From contig CAZHTS010000133.1 of assembly GCA_964535315.1 (NCBI GenBank), positions 1 through 8,748 on the forward strand: 8,748 nt of DNA, read 5' to 3'. Below are positions 1-7,608 of this stretch, piece by piece. Position 1 is the stretch's first letter; every line of letters begins with the position of its first letter. The notes beneath the pieces are model-generated. The model worked only from the letters and a program-made list of their open reading frames with translations. It was not told the origin of the DNA and searched no databases. This DNA comes from CAZHTS01 sp964535315. Lineage in GTDB: Bacteria > Chloroflexota > Anaerolineae > Anaerolineales > Anaerolineaceae. Both the position numbers and the translations under genes were made by a program.

Positions 1-17
1 CTTTTTGCGAAGTCAGG

Positions 18-23
18 TATACT
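18..23 (+). promoter_or_regulatory. Possible -10 promoter element (TATACT)
   Basis: TATACT matches five of six positions of the sigma-70 type TATAAT consensus and lies in the only AT-rich stretch before the first gene (21 G/C in the 54 leader bases, against very GC-rich coding DNA). A -35 box at normal spacing would fall just outside the window, so it cannot be checked. If the element is real, transcription would start near base 30 and leave a leader of about 25 bases with no visible Shine-Dalgarno sequence. Confidence 0.35.
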
Positions 24-54
24 TATCAGCAAAGCACAATAACCTGTTGTCGAT

Positions 55-2199
55 TTGTCAAAGGCGATCCATTTGGAAGCTCTGCCCCTCTTCTCCGCCG
101 ACCAACTCGCCCTGATCGAGACCCCGCCCGCCCGGCGCCTGTTCCTCGAGGGCCCGGCGGGCAGCGGCAAGACCACCACCGGCGCCGGCCGGCTGCTGCA
201 CCTCTTACAGCAGGGCGTGCCCGGCGAGCAAATCCTGGTGCTGGTGCCGCAGCGCACCCTGGCCGGCCCCTATTACCAGACCCTGCGCCGTCCCGACCTG
301 CCGCCCGGCGGCAGCCCCAGCGTGCTCACTCTGGGCGGCCTGGCCCAACGCCAGATCGAACTGTTCTGGCCGCTGGTGGCGGCTCAGGCCGGTTTTGCCC
401 GCCCCGACCTGCCGCCCACCTTTTTAACGCTGGAAACCTCACAGTATTACATGGCCCGCCTGGTCAAACCCCTGCTGGCGCAGGGCTACTTCGACAGCGT
501 GCGCATCGACCCCAACCGCCTGTACAGTCAGATCCTCGACAACCTCAATAAGGCCGCCGCCGTCGGCTTCGACCACAGCCAGATCGGCGCCCGGCTCAAG
601 GCCGCCTGGCGCGGCGAGCCGGCCCAGGGGCGCGTCTACGACGAGGCCCAGGACTGCGCCAACCACTTTCGCCAGTTTTGCCTGGAATACAACCTGCTGG
701 ATTTCTCGCTCCAGATGGAAGTGTTCGTCCGGCATCTGTGGCCTTCGCTGCTCTGCCGCCAGTACCTGCAGGCCGGCTACCGCCACCTGATCTGCGACAA
801 CCTCGAAGAAGACGTACCCGTAACGCACGATGTGCTGCTCGAATGGCTGCCGCACTTCGAGAGCGCCCTGTTGATCGCCGACAGCCAGGGCGGCTTCCGT
901 TCCTTTTTGGGCGCCGACCCGCTTTCCGCCGAACGGCTCAAGGATGCCTGCGAACAGGTCGTCACCCTGAGCGGCTCGTGGTGTACCTCGCCCAACCTGC
1001 AAACCCTCGACGCCACGCTGGAAGGCATCCTGCGCCGCCAGCCGGCCTTTGACCCCGACCCGCAGCGTCTGCGCCCGGTGTTCCAGATCGACGTATACCG
1101 CTACACGCCCGAGATGACCGCCGCCGTGTGCGACCAGGTCACCCGCCTGGTGGTGCAGGAACAGGTGCCGCCCGACGAAATCGTCATCCTCGCCCCCTTC
1201 CTGAGCGACTCGCTGCGCTTTGCCTTGATGGCCCGCCTGGAGCAGGCCGGCATCCCGGCCCGCTCGCACCGCCCCTCGCGCAGCCTGCGCGAGGAGCCCG
1301 CCACGCTCTGCCTGTTGACCCTGGCGCGCCTGGCGCACCCCGCCTGGCGCCTGCCCTGCACCCGTCACGACATCCGCTACATGCTGATGCAGACCATCGA
1401 CGGCCTCGACCTGGTGCGCGCCGACCTGCTGGCGCAAATGTTGTTCGCCCCCAAAGAGGAAGAGGGTCTGCGCCCGTTTGACCCGGTGCGCCCCGAGATG
1501 CAGGAGCGCATCACCTACGCCATCGGCCAACGCTACGAGACGCTGCGCGCCTGGTTGAGCGAGTACCGCCGCGGCGAGCCGGTCGAACTGGACGTCTTCC
1601 TCAGCCGGCTGTTCGGCGAGGTGCTCTCGCAGCCCGGCTTCGGTTTCCATACCCGCTACGACGCCGCCGCCGTCACCGCCCGCCTGATCGAATCGGTGCA
1701 AAAGTTCCGTTGGGTGACCGAAGACTCGCTGCGCCGCTCGGGGTTGAACGCCGGTCAGGAATACCTGCAAATGGTCGAAGAGGGCGTGGTGGCGGCGCAA
1801 TACCTGCAAAGCTGGGTAGACCAGCCCGAGGGCGCCGTACTGCTCGCCCCGGCCTACACCTTTCTGATGTACAACCGCCCGGCCAGCTACCAGTTCTGGC
1901 TGGACATCGGCAGCCAGGGCTGGGCAGAACGCCTGCTGCAACCCCTCACCCACCCTTACGTACTCAGCCGCAACTGGGACGCCCCCAACGGGCGGGTGTG
2001 GAGCGAGGCCGACGAACTGGCCGCCGGGCAGGAGATGCTGGCGCGCCTGAGCAGCGGCCTGATCCGCCGCTGCCGCAGCGGCGTCTTCCTGTGCGTCAGC
2101 GGGGTGAACGAACAGGGCAACGAACAACGCGGCCCGCTGCTGCGCGCCGTACAGACTCTGCTCAAACGCCTGTCGGCCGTGGAGGGCAACCATGTTTAA
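55..2199 (+). CDS. AddB-like inactivated UvrD-family helicase protein
   Basis: This 714-residue protein has a superfamily 1 helicase fold and probably serves as the non-motor, DNA-scanning subunit of a resection complex. Residues 14-24 resemble the region before motif I. Walker A is intact (GPAGSGKT, 33-40) and a motif Ia-like strand follows. Later motifs are eroded. The DExxQ Walker B box reads DNLEED (248-253). Motif III is ADSQGGF with D276. The motif IV arginine is replaced within SWCTS (W309, C310). The segment in place of motif V (about 597-620) lacks the usual T-x-H-x-x-KG core. The segment in place of motif VI (about 678-688) has VNEQ where TRAR is expected. From established knowledge, Bacillus AddB likewise keeps Walker A while losing the other motifs. 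No nuclease domain is present. The TTG start is chosen because an in-frame TAA lies at 40-42 and no ATG or GTG precedes the Walker A region; TTG at 73 is the alternative. No Shine-Dalgarno is visible. It overlaps the next gene by 8 bases. The fold call is firm, the AddB role is inference. Confidence 0.85.
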   Translation: MSKAIHLEALPLFSADQLALIETPPARRLFLEGPAGSGKTTTGAGRLLHLLQQGVPGEQILVLVPQRTLAGPYYQTLRRPDLPPGGSPSVLTLGGLAQRQIELFWPLVAAQAGFARPDLPPTFLTLETSQYYMARLVKPLLAQGYFDSVRIDPNRLYSQILDNLNKAAAVGFDHSQIGARLKAAWRGEPAQGRVYDEAQDCANHFRQFCLEYNLLDFSLQMEVFVRHLWPSLLCRQYLQAGYRHLICDNLEEDVPVTHDVLLEWLPHFESALLIADSQGGFRSFLGADPLSAERLKDACEQVVTLSGSWCTSPNLQTLDATLEGILRRQPAFDPDPQRLRPVFQIDVYRYTPEMTAAVCDQVTRLVVQEQVPPDEIVILAPFLSDSLRFALMARLEQAGIPARSHRPSRSLREEPATLCLLTLARLAHPAWRLPCTRHDIRYMLMQTIDGLDLVRADLLAQMLFAPKEEEGLRPFDPVRPEMQERITYAIGQRYETLRAWLSEYRRGEPVELDVFLSRLFGEVLSQPGFGFHTRYDAAAVTARLIESVQKFRWVTEDSLRRSGLNAGQEYLQMVEEGVVAAQYLQSWVDQPEGAVLLAPAYTFLMYNRPASYQFWLDIGSQGWAERLLQPLTHPYVLSRNWDAPNGRVWSEADELAAGQEMLARLSSGLIRRCRSGVFLCVSGVNEQGNEQRGPLLRAVQTLLKRLSAVEGNHV
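2181..2185 (+). promoter_or_regulatory. Shine-Dalgarno of the active helicase gene
   Basis: GGAGG lies 6 bases before the ATG at 2192 and inside the last codons of the upstream gene. It fixes the start and indicates translational coupling across the 8-base overlap. Confidence 0.8.
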
Positions 2200-4432
2200 G
2201 CCCCGCCGCACCCAACAGCAAATCCTGGACTACACCGGCGGCAAGATGGGCGTCTCGGCCGTGCCGGGCAGCGGCAAGACCCAGACCCTCTCCTACCTGG
2301 CCGCCCGCCTGATCATCGACGGCTACGTGCAGGAAGAACAGGAAGTGCTGGTCGTCACCCTGGTCAACTCGGCGGTCAACAACTTCTCGGCCCGCATCGC
2401 CGGCTTCATGCATGACGCCGGGCTGCTGCCCGAGATGAATTACCGCGTGCGTACCCTGCACGGCCTGGCGCACGACATCGTACGCGAGCGCCCCGACCTG
2501 CTCGGCCTCTCCGAACGTTTTCAGATCGTCGACGAGCGCGAGAGCGGCGAAATCCTCAAAGACGCCGTACAAAGCTGGCTGCGCGCCCACCCCGATTTTC
2601 TGTACGATTACACCAGCCCCGAGATCGACCTGAGCAGCAACCACCGCGTTGCCCAGAACTGGAACGACCTGGCCGTCAGTCTGGCCGGCAGTTTCATCCG
2701 CCAGTCCAAAGACCTGCAGGCCACCCCGGCCATGATCCGCCAGGCGCTGGACGGGCTGCACCACACCTTTCCCCTGCTCGAGATGGGGTACGCCGTCTAC
2801 GCCGATTACCAGCGCGCCCTCAATTACCGCAGCGCGGTGGATTTCGACGACCTGATCCGCCTGGCGTTGCAGGCCATCAGCCTGGATGGCGACTACCTCG
2901 CCCGGCTGCGCTACCGCTGGCCGTACATCCTCGAAGACGAAGCGCAAGACAGCAGCCGCCTGCAAGAACAGATCCTGCGCCTGCTGGCCGGTGAGGACGG
3001 CAATTGGGTGCGGGTCGGCGATCCCAACCAGGCCATTTACGAGACCTTCACCACCGCCAGCCCGCGCTATCTGCGCGACTTTCTCAACGAACCAGGCGTT
3101 GCCAGCCACGCCCTGCCCGAATCGGGCCGCTCGACCGCCAGCATCATCGCCCTGGCCAACTACCTGGTCGACTGGACGCGCCAGCAGCACCCCGAGCCGC
3201 GCCTGCGCGACGCCCTGACCCCACCCCACATTCGCCCGACGGGGCGCAACGACCCGCAGCCCAACCCGCCCGACCAGCCCGCTTCGCTCTACCTGATGGA
3301 CACCCCCTACGAGCCGGCGCAGGAGATCGAGGTGGTGGTGCGTTCGCTGCAAAAATGGCTGCCGCAAAATCCCGAGCGCACCGTGGCGGTGCTGGCGCCG
3401 CGCAACGACCGCGGCACCGAGGTGGTCGAGGCGCTCAAACGCCACGGCATCGAGTACGTCGAGATGCTGCGCAGCAGCCTGTCGACCCGCCAGACGGCCG
3501 ACGTGCTGGCCAATATCCTGCGCGCCCTGGACGATCCCGACTCGTCCAGCCGGCTGGCGACCGTCTACCGCCAGCTCTACCTGCACGACGGGCTGGCGCC
3601 CGAAGCCAGCGAACGGGTCAAGACGGCGCACGCCCTGCTGCGCCGCTGCCAGTACCTGGAAGAATACCTGTGGCCGCGCCCCGACCGCGACTGGCTGGCC
3701 GGCCTGGACAACGGCGAGGTGCCGGACGAGGTGCTCGCCAACCTGGAAGATTTTCGCGCCCTCATCCGGCGCTGGCAGCAGGCCACCCTCCTGCCCATCG
3801 ACCAGCTCTTACTGAGCGTCGCCCAGGACATCTTCGGCCACCCGGCCGAGCTGGCCCTGGCGCACAAACTGGCGCTGCTGCTCGAACACGCCGCCCGGGC
3901 CAACCCGGATTGGCGCCTGCCCGATTTCGGGCTGGAGTTGGAAAGCATCGCCCGCAACGAACGCAAGCTGCTCGGTTTTGGCGACGAAGATACCGGCTTC
4001 GACCCCGACCAGTACAAGGGCAAGGTGGTGGTCGCCACCATGCACAAGGCCAAGGGTCTGGAATGGGATCGCGTCTACCTGCTTTCGGCCAACAACTACG
4101 ATTTTCCCTCCGCCCAGGAATACGACACGTTCATTGCGGAGAAATGGTTCGTACGCAACCGGCTGAACCTGGAAGCCGAGACGCTGGCGCAGCTCAAGAG
4201 CCTGCTGGCCGGCGACCTGAGCGGGCTGTACCAGGAAGAAGGACTGGCCACGCTCGAGGCGCGTTACGAGTACGCCGCCGAGCGCCTGCGGCTGCTCTAC
4301 GTGGGCATCACCCGCGCCCGCCGCGAACTGGTGATCACCTGGAACACCGGGCGCAAAAAGGACGCCCAACCCGCCATTCCGCTGCGCGCCTTGCAACACT
4401 ATCTGGAGGGCCACCATGCCACTGGCGCCTGA
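2192..4432 (+). CDS. UvrD/PcrA-type ATP-dependent DNA helicase
   Basis: This 746-residue protein is a complete superfamily 1A helicase, expected to translocate 3'-5' on single-stranded DNA using ATP. The motifs appear in order: a Q-motif-like RRTQQQ (5-10); Walker A PGSGKT (25-30); motif II DEAQD (249-253); motif III GDPNQAIY (from 276); motif IV SGRST with R313; motif V TMHKAKGLEWD (616-626); and motif VI YVGITRAR (703-710) with the expected arginines R708 and R710. Its length is that of a plain UvrD/PcrA/Rep protein (about 700 residues), far below AddA or RecB (about 1,200), and it ends about 36 residues after motif VI with no C-terminal nuclease. It overlaps a helicase-like partner upstream (8 bases) and a nuclease gene downstream (17 bases), so it is probably the motor of a three-subunit complex rather than the cell's housekeeping UvrD/PcrA. 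The ATG is supported by GGAGG 6 bases upstream. The helicase activity is secure on motifs; the AddA-like role is inferred from context. Confidence 0.95.
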   Translation: MFKPRRTQQQILDYTGGKMGVSAVPGSGKTQTLSYLAARLIIDGYVQEEQEVLVVTLVNSAVNNFSARIAGFMHDAGLLPEMNYRVRTLHGLAHDIVRERPDLLGLSERFQIVDERESGEILKDAVQSWLRAHPDFLYDYTSPEIDLSSNHRVAQNWNDLAVSLAGSFIRQSKDLQATPAMIRQALDGLHHTFPLLEMGYAVYADYQRALNYRSAVDFDDLIRLALQAISLDGDYLARLRYRWPYILEDEAQDSSRLQEQILRLLAGEDGNWVRVGDPNQAIYETFTTASPRYLRDFLNEPGVASHALPESGRSTASIIALANYLVDWTRQQHPEPRLRDALTPPHIRPTGRNDPQPNPPDQPASLYLMDTPYEPAQEIEVVVRSLQKWLPQNPERTVAVLAPRNDRGTEVVEALKRHGIEYVEMLRSSLSTRQTADVLANILRALDDPDSSSRLATVYRQLYLHDGLAPEASERVKTAHALLRRCQYLEEYLWPRPDRDWLAGLDNGEVPDEVLANLEDFRALIRRWQQATLLPIDQLLLSVAQDIFGHPAELALAHKLALLLEHAARANPDWRLPDFGLELESIARNERKLLGFGDEDTGFDPDQYKGKVVVATMHKAKGLEWDRVYLLSANNYDFPSAQEYDTFIAEKWFVRNRLNLEAETLAQLKSLLAGDLSGLYQEEGLATLEARYEYAAERLRLLYVGITRARRELVITWNTGRKKDAQPAIPLRALQHYLEGHHATGA
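4405..4409 (+). promoter_or_regulatory. Shine-Dalgarno of the Fe-S nuclease gene
   Basis: GGAGG lies 6 bases before the ATG at 4416, within the 3' end of the helicase gene. The surrounding 15 bases (4404-4418) match those at the helicase start (2180-2194) at 14 positions. Confidence 0.8.
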
Positions 4433-5249
4433 TTTCCAATTTAACCAGAACAACCTGCAAGATTACGTCGACTGCCCGCGGCGCTTCCAACTGCGTCACA
4501 TCCAGCGCCTGGCCTGGCCGGCGCTGCAAAGCGAGCCCGTCCTCGAGCAGGAACGCCACATGCAGATGGGCCAGCGCTTCCATCACATGGTGCACCAACA
4601 CCTGCTCGGCCTCTCGGGCGAGGCGCTGGCCGCCCAGGCCGGCGGCGACGCCGATTTGCTGCAATGGTGGGACAATTATCTGAACCACCCGCTGCCCGGC
4701 CTGCCCGCACGGCGTTACCCCGAATTCATCCTCAGCGCCCCGTTTGCCGGGTATCGCCTGCTGGCCAAGTTCGACCTGCTGGCGCTGGAACCCGGCCGGA
4801 ACGCCGTGGTGGTAGACTGGAAGACCGCCCGCCGCCGGCCGGCCCCGCTCACCTTGCAAGCCCGCCTGCAAACCCGGCTGTATCCCTTCCTGGCGGTCAA
4901 CGCCTCGGCCACATGCAACGGCGGCCAGCCGTTTGCCCCCGAGCAGGTGGAGATGATCTACTGGTTCACCAACTTCCCCGACCAACCCCTGCGCCTGCCC
5001 TATTCCACCCGCCAGTACCAGGAAGACGCCGCCCTGTTGCAGGGGTTGATTGCCGAGATCAGCGGGCGCAGCGCCGAGATTTTCCCGCTCACCGCCCACG
5101 AACAACGCTGCGTCTATTGCACCTACCGCTCGTTGTGCCAGCGCGGCGTGCGCGCCGGCGAATGGCAGGATCTGCCCGAGGAAGAGGAGAACGAAGATAG
5201 CCCGGCTCTGGATCTGCCCTTCGACCAGATCGGCGAAATCGAGTTCTGA
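4416..5249 (+). CDS. PD-(D/E)XK nuclease with iron-sulfur staple (Cas4/AddB-C type)
   Basis: This 277-residue single-domain nuclease belongs to the RecB/AddB/Cas4 group and is expected to cut single-stranded ends made by the helicase. Visible catalytic elements are H56 in a GxxxH-like helix (52-62), D120 in AKFD, the core VVDWKT with D134 and K136, and a QxxxY motif (Q152, Y156). Four cysteines have the spacing of a 4Fe-4S staple joining the two ends of the domain: C20 in DCPRRF, then C232, C235 and C241 in a CxxCxxxxxC block. From established knowledge, this pattern is found in AddB and Cas4 but not in the AddA or RecB nuclease domains. Cas4 proteins are usually shorter (about 200 residues), and no CRISPR array or cas gene is present here. 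The C-terminus (about 252-277) is strongly acidic (EEEENED) and ends in phenylalanine. The gene overlaps the helicase gene by 17 bases, and RecJ starts 2 bases after its stop. Family and catalytic residues are clear; partnership with the two upstream proteins is inferred from gene order. Confidence 0.92.
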   Translation: MPLAPDFQFNQNNLQDYVDCPRRFQLRHIQRLAWPALQSEPVLEQERHMQMGQRFHHMVHQHLLGLSGEALAAQAGGDADLLQWWDNYLNHPLPGLPARRYPEFILSAPFAGYRLLAKFDLLALEPGRNAVVVDWKTARRRPAPLTLQARLQTRLYPFLAVNASATCNGGQPFAPEQVEMIYWFTNFPDQPLRLPYSTRQYQEDAALLQGLIAEISGRSAEIFPLTAHEQRCVYCTYRSLCQRGVRAGEWQDLPEEEENEDSPALDLPFDQIGEIEF

Positions 5250-5251
5250 GC

Positions 5252-7567
5252 ATGCCGCTGCCCTGGCTTGAACCCACCCCGCTTGAAGTTCCCGCCGGCC
5301 TGCACGCCGCCGTGGGCGGTCACCCGCTGCTGACCGAGATGCTCGTGCGGCGCGGCGTCACCACCCCCGCCGCGGCGCTGGCCTTTCTCGACCCGCAGCA
5401 CTACACCCCGGCCAGCCCCTACGATCTACCCGACCTGCAAATCGCAGTCGAGCGGCTGGAGCGCGCCCTGCGCAGCGGCGAACGCATCGGGGTATGGGGC
5501 GATTTCGACGTGGATGGACAGACCGCCACCACCCTGTTGGTGGCGGTGCTGCGCGGCCTGGGCGGCGACGTGGTCTATCACATCCCGGTGCGCGGGCGCG
5601 AGACGCACGGCGTCAGCCTGGAATACCTGGCGCCCTTCCTGGACGACGGCGTACAGGTCATGCTCACCTGCGACACCGGCATCGGCGCCCATGAGGCCGC
5701 ACAGTACGCCCGCCAGCGCGGCGTCGATCTGCTGATCAGCGATCACCACGGCCTGCCGCCCGAACTGCCCGACGCCCCGGCCGTGGTCAACCCGCAGCGC
5801 CTGCCGGCCGGGCACCCGCTGCGCACCCTGCCCGGCGTGGGCACGGCCTACCAGTTGGCCGTGGCGTTGTGCGCCGCCGCCGGGCGGCCCGAACTGGCCG
5901 AGGAACAACTGGATCTGGTGGCGCTGGGCACCGTCGCCGACGTGGCTACCCTGACCGGCGACGCCCGTTACCTGGTGCAGCGTGGCCTCGCCGCTCTGCG
6001 CTGCAATTGCCGCACCGGGCTCCAGGCGCTGCTCGAACAGGCCGAACTCAACCCGGCGCGCCTGAGCGAGGAACACATCGGCTTCATCATCGGCCCGCGG
6101 CTTAACGCCGTCGGACGCCTGAGCGACGCCAACCCCGTGGTCGAATTCCTGCTCACCGCAGACGAACAACACGCCCGGCGCTTCGCCGCCGAACTGGAAG
6201 CGCTCAACGCCCGGCGCAAATTGCTGTGCGACCAGGTCTTTCAGGCGGCACAGGCCCAGATCCAGGCCGACCGCAGCCTGCTCGATACGCCGGCCCTGGT
6301 GCTCTCACACCCGCTGTGGCCGGCGGGGGTGATCGGCATCGTCGCCAGCCGGCTGGTGGAACTGTATCACCGCCCGGTGATCCTGATCGCCACCCCGCCC
6401 GGACAAACCGGGCGCGGCTCGGCGCGCTCGGTCGAGGGCATTCACATTACCGAAGCCATTGCCGCCCACCAGGAACTGCTGCTGGGCTTCGGCGGGCACC
6501 CGATGGCCGCCGGCCTGGGGATCGACCCGGCGCGCATCCCCGAGTTCCGCCGGGCGCTGGGGCGCACCATCGCCGCCGCCTTTCCCTCCGGGCTGCCGCT
6601 GCCGCCGCTGAACATCGACGCCTGGCTGCCCTTCGACCAGATCGACCTGCAACTGGTCGCCGACCTGGATCGCCTGGCGCCCTTCGGCCCCGGCAACCCC
6701 TCGCTGACGCTGGCCTGCCGCGCCGTGACCATCCGCAACAGCAGCCCCCTGGGCCGCGGCGAAGAACACCTGCAACTGGCGGTTGAAGATCCGACCGGCG
6801 CCCAGCGCAAAGTGTTGTGGTGGCAGGGCGCCGGCGCCCCGCTGCCCGAGGGCCGTTTTGACCTGGCCTATACCGTGCGCGCCGCCAATTATCGCGGCCA
6901 GGTCGAGGTCACCGTCGAGTGGGTCGACGCCCGCCCGATCGCCGGGCCGGCGCTCGAGCTCGCTGCCGGGGTGGGCGAACACCACGACCTGCGCCAGGAG
7001 CCACACCCGGCGGACAGCCTGCAAAAGCTGGCGGCCGCCGAACCTGGGCTGTTGGTCTGGCAGGAAGGCGAGCACCCCTCGCCGCTGCCCGGCGTCGACC
7101 GTTATCACCTGGCGCCGGCTCCCGCCCTGGCGGTGTGGAATGTGCCCCCCGGCAGCAGCGAACTGGCGGCGGCCTTGCAGGCCGTCCAGCCGCAGCGCGT
7201 CTACTGGTTTGGCGTATCCGCCGCCGGCGACCAGCCGCGCTCCTTCCTGAACCGCCTGGCGGGGCTGGTGCGTTTCCGCCTGAAACAATCCGCCGAGATC
7301 GATCTGCCCGCCTTATCCGCCGCCTGCGCCCAGCGCCCGGCCACGCTGCGCGCCGGGCTGGAATGGCTGGCGGCCGGTGGGCACATTCAGGTACTGGCGC
7401 GCCGCGGCGATACCTGGCAGATTGCCGCCGGCGGGACGCCCAACGCTGCCGCCCAACAGCGCGCCGAAAACGACCTCAAAACGCTGCTGGAAGAAACCGC
7501 CGCCTTCCGCGCCTACTATCTGCGCGCCGGGCTGCCGGCGCTGCAAAATTACCTGCTCAAAAAATGA
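5252..7567 (+). CDS. recJ: Single-stranded-DNA-specific exonuclease RecJ
   Basis: RecJ degrades single-stranded DNA 5' to 3' in recombination, mismatch and base-excision repair, using divalent metals. All core DHH-family motifs are present: DFDVDG (84-89, metal ligands D84, D86, D88), D141 in TCDTG, DHH (164-166), D230 in GTVADV, and GPRLNAVGR (from 281). The DHHA1 domain has GSARS (389-393) and GGH (414-416). An OB-fold-like region follows (about 485-560). A further tail of about 200 residues reaches residue 771, including a helix-turn-helix or winged-helix-like stretch near 688-714. Total length fits the longer RecJ proteins (Bacillus type, about 780) rather than the roughly 575-residue E. 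coli form. The ATG sits 2 bases after the nuclease stop with only a weak Shine-Dalgarno, which suggests translation by re-initiation. Its place in the operon points to joint action with the helicase-nuclease proteins in end resection. Confidence 0.96.
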   Translation: MPLPWLEPTPLEVPAGLHAAVGGHPLLTEMLVRRGVTTPAAALAFLDPQHYTPASPYDLPDLQIAVERLERALRSGERIGVWGDFDVDGQTATTLLVAVLRGLGGDVVYHIPVRGRETHGVSLEYLAPFLDDGVQVMLTCDTGIGAHEAAQYARQRGVDLLISDHHGLPPELPDAPAVVNPQRLPAGHPLRTLPGVGTAYQLAVALCAAAGRPELAEEQLDLVALGTVADVATLTGDARYLVQRGLAALRCNCRTGLQALLEQAELNPARLSEEHIGFIIGPRLNAVGRLSDANPVVEFLLTADEQHARRFAAELEALNARRKLLCDQVFQAAQAQIQADRSLLDTPALVLSHPLWPAGVIGIVASRLVELYHRPVILIATPPGQTGRGSARSVEGIHITEAIAAHQELLLGFGGHPMAAGLGIDPARIPEFRRALGRTIAAAFPSGLPLPPLNIDAWLPFDQIDLQLVADLDRLAPFGPGNPSLTLACRAVTIRNSSPLGRGEEHLQLAVEDPTGAQRKVLWWQGAGAPLPEGRFDLAYTVRAANYRGQVEVTVEWVDARPIAGPALELAAGVGEHHDLRQEPHPADSLQKLAAAEPGLLVWQEGEHPSPLPGVDRYHLAPAPALAVWNVPPGSSELAAALQAVQPQRVYWFGVSAAGDQPRSFLNRLAGLVRFRLKQSAEIDLPALSAACAQRPATLRAGLEWLAAGGHIQVLARRGDTWQIAAGGTPNAAAQQRAENDLKTLLEETAAFRAYYLRAGLPALQNYLLKK

Positions 7568-7594
7568 CCCAACCGACCGGAAAGAAACGACAGG

Positions 7595-7601
7595 AAAGGA
7601 G
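7595..7601 (+). promoter_or_regulatory. Strong Shine-Dalgarno of the oxidoreductase gene
   Basis: AAAGGAG lies 7 bases before the ATG at 7609. It decides between this start and the in-frame ATG at 7564, which overlaps the RecJ stop as ATGA and has no such site in front of it. Confidence 0.8.
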
Positions 7602-7608
7602 CAAAACT

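Noticed and set aside
1..9. The CTTTTTG at the window edge as the tail of an upstream terminator
   Set aside because: The stem, if any, lies outside the window, so it cannot be supported.
439..2211. A 590-codon open frame on the minus strand opposite the AddB-like gene
   Set aside because: It is a shadow of GC-rich codon bias: the peptide is low-complexity (A, G, Q, V, H-rich) with no motif, while the + strand frame has clear family motifs.
2162..3631. A 489-codon open frame on the minus strand opposite the UvrD-type helicase
   Set aside because: It is fully covered by a gene with all helicase motifs and shows no recognisable domain or start signal.
3004..4683. A 559-codon + strand frame overlapping the helicase and nuclease genes
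   Set aside because: It is an out-of-frame reading rich in R, P, A and G with no domain; it crosses two well-supported genes.
4416..5249. Cas4 of a CRISPR adaptation module
   Set aside because: The Fe-S nuclease pattern fits, but there is no CRISPR array, cas1 or cas2, and the protein is long and coupled to helicase genes and recJ.
55..7567. An anti-phage defence island
   Set aside because: Helicase-nuclease pairs occur in defence systems, but the partner recJ is a housekeeping repair gene and no transposase, integrase, toxin or composition shift is visible. Repair is the simpler reading, though a defence role is not excluded.
6919..7608. N-terminal extension of the oxidoreductase frame back into recJ
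   Set aside because: The frame is open by chance because of GC bias. The Rossmann start and a strong ribosome-binding site place the true start at 7609.
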